Assembly (NCBI GenBank): GCA_951799445.1
Contig: OX637296.1
Span: forward strand, 14,260,001 to 14,324,000
Source of the DNA: Pseudisothecium myosuroides
Lineage: Eukaryota > Streptophyta > Bryopsida > Hypnales > Lembophyllaceae
DNA: 64,000 bases
Direction of reading: 5' to 3'
Within the stretch, counting starts at the first letter, position 1, and the number at the start of each line of letters is the position of its first letter. Under the pieces are notes generated by a model that saw only the letters and a program-made list of their open reading frames with translations, did not search any database and had not been told where the DNA came from. Shown one piece after another: positions 50,697-63,100 of the stretch. Position numbers and translations under genes: made by a program.

Positions 50697-50704
50697 ATTG
50701 TAAG

Positions 50705-51871
50705 TGATCCCAATTACAAGCTAGCTAGCTCCTTCTTCTGCAGCGTGTTCTGCAGACAAGAGTTCTCTATGATTGCAATAGGGGAGGCAACCCATTTTTG
50801 ATCACTTAAAGAGTTACAAGTATCTCCAGGGCAGGTTTCTTCAGGGGCAAATTTTCCCATGTGCAAGAATTCAATTTGGAAAGGTTCCATAATATTTCAG
50901 ATTTTTTTCCCTCAAAATAAAATTACCATAAATTTGTCAGCGAAAGATTTGTTCTTCCCAAACCGGTGATATAAGGCTTGCTATTTCCGACCATTAGCTA
51001 AAAACAAAATTGACCAAGGGGTGGTTGCAATATTGAGAGTCTTGTAGCCAATTAAAATGTGCCACGTCTGCGTCACAAACCGTGCCATAATTAATCATTG
51101 TTCATCTCCTCCTGCACAAAAAGAGAACAATCTACATATCTAAAATGGAGCACTAATCAGGAATGGATTGCTTCCCCTAAAATTTGCTTTTCAAGTTCTA
51201 GAACTCAATCATGTTAGAAGACACACAATTTTGTTTCTTCTTAATCCAATCTATAAAGAGACAATAATCTTCTACAAATCCAATCTAAATTTTATTTTGG
51301 TGTGTGTGTATAAAAAAGCACTATTCATCTTCTTATGATTTTTCTTCCCCAATAAACCGGGTTTTTTTGCCTATAAATTGATCATCCAAAATTGTCATAA
51401 TCTAAGAACTTATGGTCAATATTTTCCACAATTCATTCCATGCATACTAGACAAAGTAGTCTTTACTTTTGTGTGGTTAATATTAAAAATTTCAAGCACA
51501 TCCATGTGCAAAAAAAAATATCAGAGTGGGATGATTGATTGAAAACCTCAATTGTCTAGAAGTTGTTAGGCCTTGAGGGATTAAAAATTTATGAAAAAAA
51601 AATCATAGCTTGCTTGACAGATTGTCCAATTGCTTGCCCTCTCTATTAGCATGCTACCCAAGCTGCCCGTAAATTTTTGAGCCCTATAACTTTCGATCCA
51701 AGCATCCAACGGGGAAAAAAATATATTTTTACAAAGCTTGTACAAGCATATATCTTTAATAAAAAATTCACTTCCACCCATTCAAAAACGACTTTGTATG
51801 ATCCCACCAAAGCCTTCAAAAAACTCTATAGAAGATTATTGTCTCTTTATAAATTGAAGGAAACTCTATAT
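50705..51871. other. AT-rich spacer, nothing recognised
   Basis: No supported gene or repeat. The sequence GTTAGGCCTTGAGGGATTAAAA near 51569 resembles one at about 17030 and may be a very old element end. Confidence 0.3.
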
Positions 51872-51875
51872 TTAA

Positions 51876-53240
51876 CCCCTACATGCCCGAGGCACCAAAT
51901 TTTGGTGTTGACATGGATGATTGCAAAAAAGACCGGTACTATTTTGAACCACATTTGGAATGATGAAGTTGTCATTTGCTATAAATCTCAAAGCATGAAC
52001 TCGATTAATTTGAATTTTTTATTGGAGATGTCTAACTTGATAGAAATCAAATCCTTGAATTTCAAAAAAATTAAATCAAAAATCATTTTATATTTAAATT
52101 TCAGTTTAGCTAATTTGTTACAGTTTGTGGCTTGGATTTTTTTAGTATTGGAAAGCACCCAAAATTAATGATCTAGAGCTAAATTTTTTGTGGTCTATTT
52201 CTACACTAGGCGAGCATGAGCCTACCAAAAGGCACTTAAAAAAAATATTATTTTATGTCCTCCACATGCGTGCCAATAGGGCTTTATTACGTGCACACTT
52301 TTGAACATTGAAGATGATTTCAAGATCATTCTTTTGGAGAAATTCCATCACCCAAAAGTCCTTCCAAATTGCCAATTTCTAGTCTCTTTGTAAATTGTTT
52401 TCCCTATTTTTTACAAATCAAAACATCAAAGTATGACTATTTTTTTGAGCTTCTGTACTTTCCTAGTTCTCCTAATTAGTAAAATTTTGGATGCTTTTCC
52501 TTCTTAGGGTCCTTCTTCTTAAAGATGTATACATTGGTCATATTTTCATTTTTTTTTTAAATTGTTTTTCTAATTTTAAAGTATTCTAAAAGAATTTGCC
52601 TAAATGCTACAAAAATAGGCCGGTCTTTCTTGTTACTAACCACATTACTTTGTAGTCAAATAAATTTTTACCAAAAACCTATTATTTTGAGTGTTTTTTT
52701 ACACAAATTCTTTTTGAAGTCTAGTTCCAGCATTAAAAATCCAATTTTGAAAATGAATGATTATGACTTTTCAATTCAAGATTTTGTATAGGGGGTCTAT
52801 TGCAAAGTTTGGTTTTCTAGTGTTGAGGGCTCTTAGAAATGAACCTCAAATACACTAGATTTTGGAGAAAAACACACATTTGAAATTCAGTTAAAAAATT
52901 GTTGAATAGATTTTGAAAAGCTGTAAATTGATTGTGATTATGCATGTTTTATCCTTTAACCTCGTATTATTTAGTGACCTCAATTTTAGTTTGACATGTG
53001 AAAAGAGGATTGAAAGACTTCAAATTACTTTTACAATTTTAACATCCTCATAATCAAACATTCTAATCTTTCAATCCACAAGTGATATTGTTATGTTTTC
53101 TTTTTCCATATGCTCTCTAAAATGTCTAGTTTGAATTTGTATAGTTGCAATTCAATTTTTTTGATAAAATTTATCGAAATGTAGGCTTTTTGTTTAGAGT
53201 AAATTCCAAGAAGCTTAGAAAAGGCCTTAAGCATTAGGGA
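51876..53240 (-). mobile_element. Family-B MITE (copy 4, reversed) with a nested insertion
   Basis: TTAA lies at 51872-51875 and 53241-53244. The left end CCCCTACATGCCCGAGGCACC and the segment 52640-53240 align with the reverse complement of 5922-6565. The match is interrupted by 51928-52628, which is unrelated. The 163-aa frame at 51677-52168 crosses the element border and is not a gene. Confidence 0.7.
51928..52628. mobile_element. Nested TIR element, about 700 bp, unclassified
   Basis: The inverted ends AAAGACCGGTACTATTTTG (left) and CAAAAATAGGCCGGTCTTT (right) match over about 17 of 19 positions and bracket the part of copy 4 that is absent from other family-B elements. I could not identify a target duplication, so the superfamily is open. 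It has no coding capacity. Confidence 0.6.
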
Positions 53241-54662
53241 TTAATAAAAGATTTGAAATTGTTTTTTGTGCATGGTGCACCACATGTACCACAATATTTC
53301 CAAATTTCATTGAAACTAGTGTGCGTTGTGCCGTTGCCGCAACCAAATGTAATTAAAAGTAATTTTCTAATTTTTCTATTCATAAAAACTTTGAAATTCT
53401 ATAACTTTCACATCGCAAGTCCAAATGCCACAAAACACAACCTGTGCACCCCTCCTCACCAAGGGCTTCCCAACGCTACCAAACACGCCACCGGAGGATG
53501 CACGGTTAGAGAGATCTCAATGTAACAAAACAAACAACCAAACTTAAGGTATGGATTTTCTAATATCACAATAAGTAATGGCACTTGGAAGTGAAAGAGA
53601 CTGAATTTCAAGAGCCTCTGCAGTGGCACCAACGCAGCTTCTCATCTTTGATGGAAATACTAACTTAGGGACAGAGCCGAAGCAGCTTGTTCATGCCATA
53701 GAGTTAAGCTTATTAACTTAGTATGCAAGCTTTTCCCTTTTGCAGCATCTTGGGATTCATATCCACAATCTTGCCAGTGATACCAAACTACCAGTACAGT
53801 GCAAATGTACGGCAAACCTGCAGTATCACCCTCAAGTGGATGACTGACTAACTGACTCACAATTGGACTGAATTGAAAATTGTGCCACAAAAAAGATAGG
53901 CACAGTACAACAATCCAAGTTTCGTAAAGTGCATTTATAAAGTTTGTTAGACTTGCAGTCACCAAGACAACAACCATTCTCTACCAAAACTTTGTGGCCA
54001 TACTGAAAAGGCTGTACTCTACACTGAGTATGACATTCCAGAATATGCTCCACACTTGCCACAATATCATGGAATGTAGCGCAGTTGTCACACATTTCAA
54101 ACCATGGCCGCACAGTGAAAAAGCTGGGATCCCAGGTTGTCAGAGTAAAGAGGTTCGAGACTTTGAGTGCACCACCTTGCCAACACGTACTCAAATAACG
54201 AGGAATACTCAAGCACGAAATCACACCACAGAACCATGCGTGAAATGGGCGTTCACCATTCCATGGTTGCAATCACCGTAATATCCTTGAATCTCAGCCC
54301 AAAAATTGTACAAATCCGAGGGCATGCGGTCACTGAAAAATTCTCCACTCCTGCTTTAAATCCATGGAAGTGCAATCTTTTAAAGCCTGTGGCAAAGCAG
54401 ATAAAGCAAATATCGGGGTCCTTGATCAAGCACTTCAACGTCTGCTAGCTTTCCAGAGTATTTTCAAAAACTGTGACGTTTAACTTGGCCTCTTGTGGAT
54501 GTACAAGAAACTGCTGATATGATTAGGTCTTGGGCCCCATTTGCAGTGGTGACGCTATCCCATGTGCACAGCATTAATATTCACTTCGTCGTCAATCTCC
54601 TCCGTCACCACCTGTGGGCTTGGGTTCTCCTGCTCTGGGATCGGGAGAGGTAGCGAAATCGG

Positions 54663-54812
54663 CGGCGGGACTCCCAACTCCAGGGTGCCTGCTAGGTTGC
54701 CTCAGGAGAAGAAACCCAACACTTAGAAAAAAATTGGGAGTCGCCGTCGGCCTCCAAACTCTAGGGTGCCCGCGAGGTTGCCTTAGGAGGAGAAACCCAA
54801 CACTTTGAAAAA
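54663..54812. repeat. Direct repeat, two copies of about 80 bases
   Basis: Two adjacent copies with the shared sequences ACTC.AGGGTGCC, GAGGTTGCCT.AGGAG-type blocks and GAAACCCAACACTT, followed by an A-run. They differ at a handful of positions. Confidence 0.6.
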
Positions 54813-54831
54813 ATTCTCTTGCCTCTATATG

Positions 54832-54991
54832 TAAATATTTTCGGCTTCGGTAACTGCTGTCCTACGATCATACCAGACCCATTAGAACTCTGAACTCTGA
54901 AGTTATAAGCGCCTTTTGGTCGCAATAGTAATAGGTCTGGTGACCTCCCAGGGGAAGTCCCATCCGTTTTCTTATAAATCCGAAAATATTT
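54832..54991. repeat. Foldback element of about 160 bp
   Basis: The outer inverted arms AAATATTTTCGG (54832-54843) and CCGAAAATATTT (54980-54991) enclose a second inverted pair, CCAGACCCATT (54873-54883) and AATAGGTCTGG (54930-54940). The nested symmetry suggests a small foldback MITE. Confidence 0.45.
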
Positions 54992-55416
54992 TCTCACTGA
55001 ATTTTTTGCTACAAACGATCCTTGCAAAATAAATAAATCCTAGACAAGAATTCAAGGCAAGCAAGGGATCCAAAGACATGATCCACTGTTGGGTCCCGCC
55101 TTTTCTTCTACGTGGAAACAACTATCCCTAATCCAAAAGGAAATGTTCTTTCCTCTAAAAAAAATCAAGAAAAAACTTGGAGAATATATATGTATTGAGT
55201 GAAAATGGGAATTATATTCCAACTGCCTAGGATCTTGTGAATTGAGTAAACCATCACTAGGAGGGTTTATTTAGCTCACACCAAGCCAACATTAAGAGTG
55301 ATCTAACAGAGAGGTCGACCATCCACACAGGACTCTAAAGAGCAAAAACCGTTTATTAGTTCAGTAATATAAGCAATGACTCGAAACCTACACCAAACTA
55401 GAAGCTCACTCAGTGC

Positions 55417-58400
55417 TTAACCAGAATCAATACGCTGCTCTACATTCGGAAGCGTCACGCTTGGTAAGCCAAAACACCCGAAACACGCCCAATCAAGAAT
55501 TGTCCACTTCGTCTTCCGAGCTTCGCCCTTGACTTTGGGTTTCTTAGCATGGATCATGATGATGATTACTCTCTGCATCGCATGGGCCAAGCTGTAACCC
55601 AATGCCAGATGCTCATAAAGCTTCTTCATGAATGCTGTACAAAACGTCGCTGGAGCTTCCCACACCGTCAAAACCGAGCTCGGCACTCCTGCCAGTATGA
55701 AAGCCCTTGCAAAACCCAGAATCCCACCCCCTAATTCAAGGCACACACATCTCATCAGCAGCAGGAGATCGAGTATTCGCACGCCAGGTCGTTTTGCCTT
55801 CCACAAAAGAACATCATCTAAATCTCTCCAAACATGTTCCAAGCAATCGAGACAACCACAAAATCGAACTACGAGATGTTACTTAGCGGTCAGTTTGCAT
55901 ACCTGCCACTGCTCCGAGACCAGTCTGACAAGCACTCGCAACAACAGCTCGAGCACGCCATCCACACGGTGCGAGTGTCATGATCTGCTCAGCGGTGAGC
56001 CTCTGACTATCATTGTCACTAAACAACAGCGAGCCCTGCGGGAACTGGGAAGACACTTCGCCGTGCACAGAGAGGTGAACCCAAGACGCCCTTGGCAGAA
56101 TTTCCATCATGCGTGTCTGGCTCAATCCATCAGGACTCGTCTCGTCGTCTTTCAGCACCATCGCCGACGTCGTTGCCGCTCGCATTGCTTCAGTTACAGC
56201 GTCCACTTCTCTGTGTGCCTGCTGAAGTGGCTTCCAATCCGGTTCTGGATATCCAGATTTTTTACCCACTAACACAGGCCCTACTGCTTCCTTGTCACAG
56301 CCAGGCCAGGACATCTGAAATAACAGATGGTCAATATTCATGTCAAGTACCCAACCACTTCATCAAAATTTAACCTTTTGAAAGCACATGCATACTCTGG
56401 GATTGGCAGCTTGTCTTGATAGGAATATGCCGTAACAGGAGTCATGGAATGCATAAAAGATTGAACAAGGCTTTCATGAGTTGAGAGGCGACGACAATAC
56501 TACGTCGTACCTTCTCATAGAGATACTGACAGTGCCTGGTGCACCAAATGGAAGGGGAAACAGAGATTGCATAATCTTCAATGAGATAGCGGGAACCAGT
56601 CTTTTCGTGCAACGCAGCGAAGGGTACAATGCTGAGATCCTGTTCAAATTTCCAGAAGCACAAATGTGAAATGAGTTGTCAGAATGGAAGTGTCATCACG
56701 GACCAGAAGAAGCCAATGTTCACGTCGCCACAACCTTACCAGATTAGTTGATCGTGGAAGGTATCAGGAAGCATGAAGTGTACCTCGTGTGGCACGAAGA
56801 CGAGTGTGTCCCCGGGTTTGTAAACGGCCTCTAATTGTATCTTGATGGGTTTGATCAAGACCTTGAATAGGTTTTGAAGCAATTCAAAAATCGCAGTCTC
56901 TTCCTGCCAGCAGAAGCCACCATCTCAACCCAACTATATAAAGGGCAAATTCAGTGAATGCTTTCATGTAGCTGGACAACATTACATTCTGTATATTGTA
57001 CATGTTGCACATAGTGTACTTATATATATACACGAAGAACTTACATTCTTACAACGATAGGAGCTCTCTTTTTTCAGGTTGCCGATGGCATCTCCGACAT
57101 GCTTTTGAATACCAACAACCATACCAGGTATCCATGGGTTGAAAGCCCTCGTGTTTGTTGAGTATTTGTTCAAGGCTGATAGAACTTTCTGAAGTACTGT
57201 TGAATCTGTAGCTAGACTGCTTGTAGAACTAGACTTCGTCGTCTGTGATCATAAGAAACAAACGAGGAGAGTAAGATTTTAGTGCTAAAATCTCAAGCAT
57301 AGAAATTCATCTTCAAAACACCGATGTACTAGATAACTTATAAGCGTTGTAGTGAAATGGTAGAATCACCTCAGAGCGCTGCTGAACCGACTCGTTTAAG
57401 TATTCCTGAGCTTTATTGCAAATTTTAGAGGGAAGTTCGCACAATAAACAAATGACTCCTGTGTATTGAACAAATGTTCTACGAGAGATAGGATCATCGA
57501 TGACGAGATGTGTCAGGAGATGCAATCGGTCAAGGTATGTATACTCAATAAATATCGTCTTTCTTGATTGGGACAACAGTGGGGAGGCTCGGGTCGTATT
57601 GCGTAAATATTTGCACGCAAATGTGTCATCCGTTAGGAAGCTGCGAGTGTCGAATTGTGAAGCCGGAATGTCATTACTTTGGGTCGACGCCTCAATGAAT
57701 GACATGAGCATTCTCCCCTTTCCTCGCTCTGCCCATACCAACGCACTCTCTGCGTAAGCGTTCTCGGGAGGTTTCTGAGGGTCGGGGCAGGTACGTGATT
57801 TATGCGCTTGACGCATTTGACATAAAGCCAAAGCCATGCATGCATACTTGCTGTGCTCATAGTAGCGGAGAGCATGGTCTTCACTAATCTCTGTAAATTT
57901 GTCCTGCAATTTCACAGTTTCATGGAATACTAGCTGCCACAGAAAATAAGCCCCCTCGTAATCAGAAATTTCTGGAGTCATAGCTATCCATCCCAATGTC
58001 TGTAGCACCCGCACTATTATGCTTTTGGATGTTGCATTTTCCAAATATTTATAAGCAAGGTAATAGTGCTTCTTGCAAGCCTCAACATCACCCATCCGGT
58101 AGTAATACACACTCAAAACTTCATGACAAACTGCATGAGCTTCATAATCACCCTTCTCCTCTGCCATCTGCAGTTGCTTGTGATAGGCCTCCACCATTGC
58201 AGATTGAAATCCATTTGGATTTGAAAGTGCTTTCGGATCGTTTTTGGCAATAACAATTGCACGAAAATAAATTGTCAATTGATCGAAGTTGAATGCAGCA
58301 TTTGAACTGCAATATTTCTTCAAAAAGAATCTGTTTTGATCCAGAATTTGTTCATCAGGAAAGTTGGTAAATTGGGGGTTGTCTTCAACTACGTGAGGGC

Positions 58401-60100
58401 ATGTGTTTGTGTGAAGATGGGGCTTCATCAAAGTTGAATGATGAAACAACTCTAATTGAACCCAGGCCTCACGTGCCTTGTCATTGCATTGTTCCACCAG
58501 ATCCAAACTGTGATCAAAGTTCTTTTGAGCTTCATCCAAGAAACCATTGTTCTGCTGAACATTACCTAGAAATATGAAAGCATCTGCCAAAAGTTGATGA
58601 CACCCGCAGCCAGACATTTCTGGTAATTCGTCCAAAATTGTAGGTCTTAATTTACCGTCGCTGCTTTCAGAGTTGCAGGTGCACTTGACTTGTTGATATC
58701 CTGCAATAGCTTGTTCCAGAAGAATCCAATTAGCATACACGCTGGATTCAGAACTTGTATGATAATGGAATTTCGCTAGTTCCATCAAGATCCATGCTTG
58801 TTCAGAAGCCTCAGTCACCGCGTCTCCCTCCACCCGCAATGCTTCTGTCAGATAATTGATTCCATCTTCAATTCGCTCAAAATTCTTTTCAGTAATCCCG
58901 ATATCAAAACAAGCGCGCCCGACCTTTACAAGGACGCGTCTAAGTTCTCCACTGCTCCAAGCAGGAGGCGACAGTAACATAAGCTCATAAATTTCTACGT
59001 ATTTCCTTTTCGCAAGAAACAACGGATGAAGTTGTTCAAGCTGGTCATGTATGCTTACAAGATTTTCCAAAACACTGAACTCCCTTTTCAAAGATTCTGT
59101 ATCTGAACGCTTGGCAACAATCTTCAAAGCAGAGTTAAACGATTGTTCGGCAATTTCCGTATGCCCCATATGTTTAAAAACTTTGCCCTGGAATATATAA
59201 GCATCTGCCAGAAGCTGATGACGCCCACAGCCGAACACTTCGGGTTTCTGCCAGATTAATGATCTTAAAGAGCTCTTAACGCTGTCAGAGCTGCACGTAC
59301 ATTCAACTTCTTGAAGTCCCGCAATAGCTTGCTCCAGCAGAGTCGAAGAAGCACAAGTGCTGACTTCTGAATTTATCTGGTAGTAGAAATGAGAAAGTTG
59401 CATCAAGATCATCCCTTGTTCAAAAGTCTCGCTTCTCTTCTCTCCCTCCACCCCCAATGCTTCTGTCAAGTAATTAATTCCGTCCTCCAATTGCTCCATG
59501 TCATTACAAGAACGCCCGACATTAAAACAAGCCCTTCCGACTTTCACAAGGGTGCGTTTATAGAGTCCTCTACTAGGCCAAACTTCAGGCGATGGTAACA
59601 AAAGCTCACAAACCTTTACGTATTCTTTTCTGGCAGCAAGCGACAGTTCATCTTCTCCAAGCGTTTCATGTATGCTTATTAGGTTTTCCCAAATACCAAT
59701 CTCCCTTATCAAATATCCCAAAGTTGAATGTCGATTGGAAGCAATTTTCTGAGCAGAGTAATAACACCGCTTGGCTTTCTCCATAAACTTTTGCAGAGTG
59801 AAAACCTGCGCGGCTCTGTAAAGGATATTGCAATGCAGTAGATTGCCAGTAAGCCAAGGAGTGTGTTCTATGTACTCAACAACTTTTTCCAAGTGAATCA
59901 CAACATCCTCCTCATTTGATCCACTGCGACCCGCTAAGTTGGAGGAGACATTAAAGACATATTCGAATATATCCTCCACTTTCCCAGTGCCAAATTTTAC
60001 AATTCCGAGGAGCAGGCCTTGAATTGCACTGGTGATTACCAATCCTGTCCACATCCAGCTATTAGAGGATGTGCAATCATACCCAGTCACGCGAAACTCC
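55417..60100 (-). other. Unit 2 of the TPR-CHAT gene
   Basis: The second TPR array occupies about 60060-57370, beginning after a hydrophobic stretch (GLVITSAIQGLLLGIVKFG) that could be a buried helix or a membrane-proximal segment. CHAT 2 is built from exons 57242-57045 to 55817-55417. The catalytic His codon is at 56065-56063 and the Cys codon at 55930-55928. The C-terminus ends a few residues after the CHAT fold. If this is annotated as a separate gene, its start would have to be an internal Met such as the one near 60057, with no room for a normal promoter. Confidence 0.7.
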
Positions 60101-63100
60101 TCAACTGATGCACACTGACGACTGCTGGATGCAGTGCTATCATAGATGTCTGGTTCAATAGCTGCAAGCTGCTCTGAATTAGGAAGCCTCACGCTTGGTA
60201 AGCCGAAACATCCCAAACACGCCCAATCAAGAATTGTCCACTTCAAATCATGGCCTTCGCTTTCGCCCACCTTGCCCTTCCCTTTTCTATCACGTTTCAC
60301 AAGCACATTCTTAGGCTCATGGATCATGATGATGATTACTTTCTGCATCGCATGGGCCAAGCTGTAACCCAATGCCAGATGCTCATAAAGCTTCTTCATG
60401 AACGCTGTACAAAACGTCGCCGGAGCTTCCCACACCGTCAAAACCGAGCTCGGCACTCCTGCCAGTATGAAAGCCCTTGCAAAACTCAGAATCCCACCCC
60501 CTAATTCAAGGCACACACATCTCATCAGCAGCAGGCCATCGTGTGTTTTGCCTTCCACAAAAGAACATCATCTAGAGCTCTCCAAATGGCATGCTCCAAG
60601 CAATCGAGACAACCACAAAATCGACCTATTCAAGAGATGTTACTCAGTGGTCAGTTTGCATACCTGCCACTGCTCCGAGACCAGTCTGACAAGCACTCGC
60701 AACAACAGCTCGAGCACGCCATCCACACGGTGCGAGTGTCATGATCTGCTCAGCGGTGAGCCTTTGACTATCATTGTCACTGAACAACAACGAGCCCTGC
60801 GGGAACTGGGAAGACACTTCACCGTGCACAGAGAGGTGAACCCAAGACGCCCTTGGCAGAACTTCCATCATGCGTGTCTGGCTCAATCCATCAGGACTCA
60901 TCTCGTCGTCTTTCAGCACCATCGCCGACGTCGTTGCCGCTCGCATTGCTTTAGCTACAGCGTCCACTTCTCTATGTGCCTGCTGAAGTGGCTTCCAATC
61001 CGGTTCTGGATATCCAGATTTTTTACCCACTAACACGGGCCCTATTGCTTCCTTGTCACAGCCAGGCCGGGACATCTGAAATAACAGATGGTCAATATTC
61101 ATGTCAAGTAGCCAACCACTTCATCAAAATTTAACCTTTTGAAAGCACATGCATACTCTGGGATTGACAGCTTGTCTTGATAGGAATATGCCATAACAGG
61201 GGTCGTGGAATGCATAAAAGATTGAGGAAGGCTTTCGTGAATTGGGAAGCCACGGGAGTACTACGTCGTACCTTCTCATAGAGATACTGACAGTGCCTGG
61301 TGCACCAAATGGAAGGGGAAACAGAGATTGCATAATCTTCAATGAGATAGCGTGAACCATCCTTTTCGTGCAAAGCAGCGAATGGCACATTACCGAGATC
61401 CTGTTCAAAGTTATGAATGCATCAATGAATAGCATTTATGGGAATGGAAGTGTTATCACGCGTAGTACTAGTAGAACTTAGATAAATGTCCAGCTCGCCA
61501 CAACCTTACCAGATTAGTTGATCGAGAAAATTATCAGGAAGCATGAAGTGTACCTCGTGTGGCACGAAGACGAGTGTGTCCCCGGGTTTGTAAACAGCCT
61601 CTAATTGTATCTTGATGGGTTTGATCAAGACCTTGAATAGGTTCTGAAGTAACTCAGTAATTGCAGCCATTTCCTGCCATGAGCAGCCATCATTTTAATC
61701 TAGAATGAAAGAAAAGTTCACGACTTAGTTCTTTGAGCGAGACTTCCTTAAGTTCTATGTTTTGAGCATCAGTTGCTTGTACTTTTGTTACAATAAAGAG
61801 CTTACATCCATATACTCCAAGTCGGGATTATCTTTGAGCTTCTTCATGGCCTCTCCGATGTGCTTTTGAATACCGGCAACCATACCAAGAATCCATGGGT
61901 TTAAAAGCTTCCTATTTGTTGAGCATTTATTCATGGCTGATAGAACTTTTGGAACTGCTCCCATGGCCCCACTGTCTGTAGAACTCTGCACTGCCTGTGA
62001 TCATGTGGGTCAGTCAAGTAGAAGTTAACATTTTGTGCTGCGATTTTCTGCATAGAAAGTTTACATTACAAATGCACAGCCTCCTGGGTTCATCAAAACA
62101 CGCACACAGATTATTACACTAAGATTTGGACTTAATGTGGTAAAGTTAAACGATTTCACATCATTTCTATCAACTCCTATTAAAGCACATTGTTGTTCCT
62201 ATATAATTATGCCGTCATCTCATCTTGGGAACATAATGGTACAGTGGTACGGCGTTCTTTACCTCGGAACAATCCTGTAGCACCTCGTCTAAATATTTCT
62301 CAGCTTGAAGCCGGATGTCTTCAGGAAGTTGGCAATGTAAACATGTGGCACCTACGTCCTGAACAATTGTCCTGCCTGAGCATGGATCAGAGACGATGAG
62401 ATGTATCATGAGTTCATGATAGTCAAGGAATGTCTGCTCTACAAAAATTGTCTTTCTTGATTGAGAAAATACGTGAGGATCTTGGGGTATATCGCATATG
62501 AAATTGAGTGCAAATGTGTTGTCCGTGAGGAAGCGGCGAGTGTTGAATTGTGAAGCAGGACCAACATCACTACTCTGGGTCGACGCCTCAATGAATGACA
62601 TGAGCATTCTCCCCTTCCCTCGCTCTGCCCATACTAGTGCACTCTCGACGTAACTCTGGGGAGAATTGTGAGAATCGGGCGAAGTTTTTGATTTTCTCAG
62701 TTGAAGCATTTGACATTTGACATTTAGCAAAGCCCTGCATGCACGCTTGCTAAGCTCAAAGTAACGGATCGCATGATCTTCACTAATACCTGTCATTTGC
62801 TCCTGAAGTTTCACACTTTCTTGGAAGACCATCTCCCATAATTCATAAGATTGCTGTAAGTTATTCGAAGAAGAGTTGGAACGCATGAGTAGCCATCCCA
62901 ATGTTTGGAAGGCCCGTAATGGTGCCGTTTTGGATGATACCTCGAACAAATATTTCTTAGCAAGGTTTAAGTATTCCGTGCAAGGCTCCGTATTATTCAA
63001 CCAGTAGTAATTTCCACTCAAACATTCATGACGAACTGCATGAGCTTCGTAATCACCCCTCTCCTCTGCCATTTGCAATTGCTTGTGAATTGCTTCCACG

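Larger units (their letters stand above)
53245..55416. other. Spacer downstream of the CHAT gene, possible gene relic at 53.6-54.5 kb
   Basis: The stretch 53570-54480 has gene-like composition and minus-strand frames (53660-53977, 105 aa; 53832-54272, 146 aa, Cys-rich), but they overlap in different frames, show no family I know and have no clean splice pattern. It may be a decayed gene. The part next to 55417 is probably 3' UTR of the TPR-CHAT gene. Confidence 0.35.

Noticed and set aside
51677..52168. A 163-aa plus-strand frame.
   Set aside because: It crosses the border of a family-B MITE and of its nested insert and has the Lys/Asn/Phe-rich composition of AT-rich noncoding DNA.
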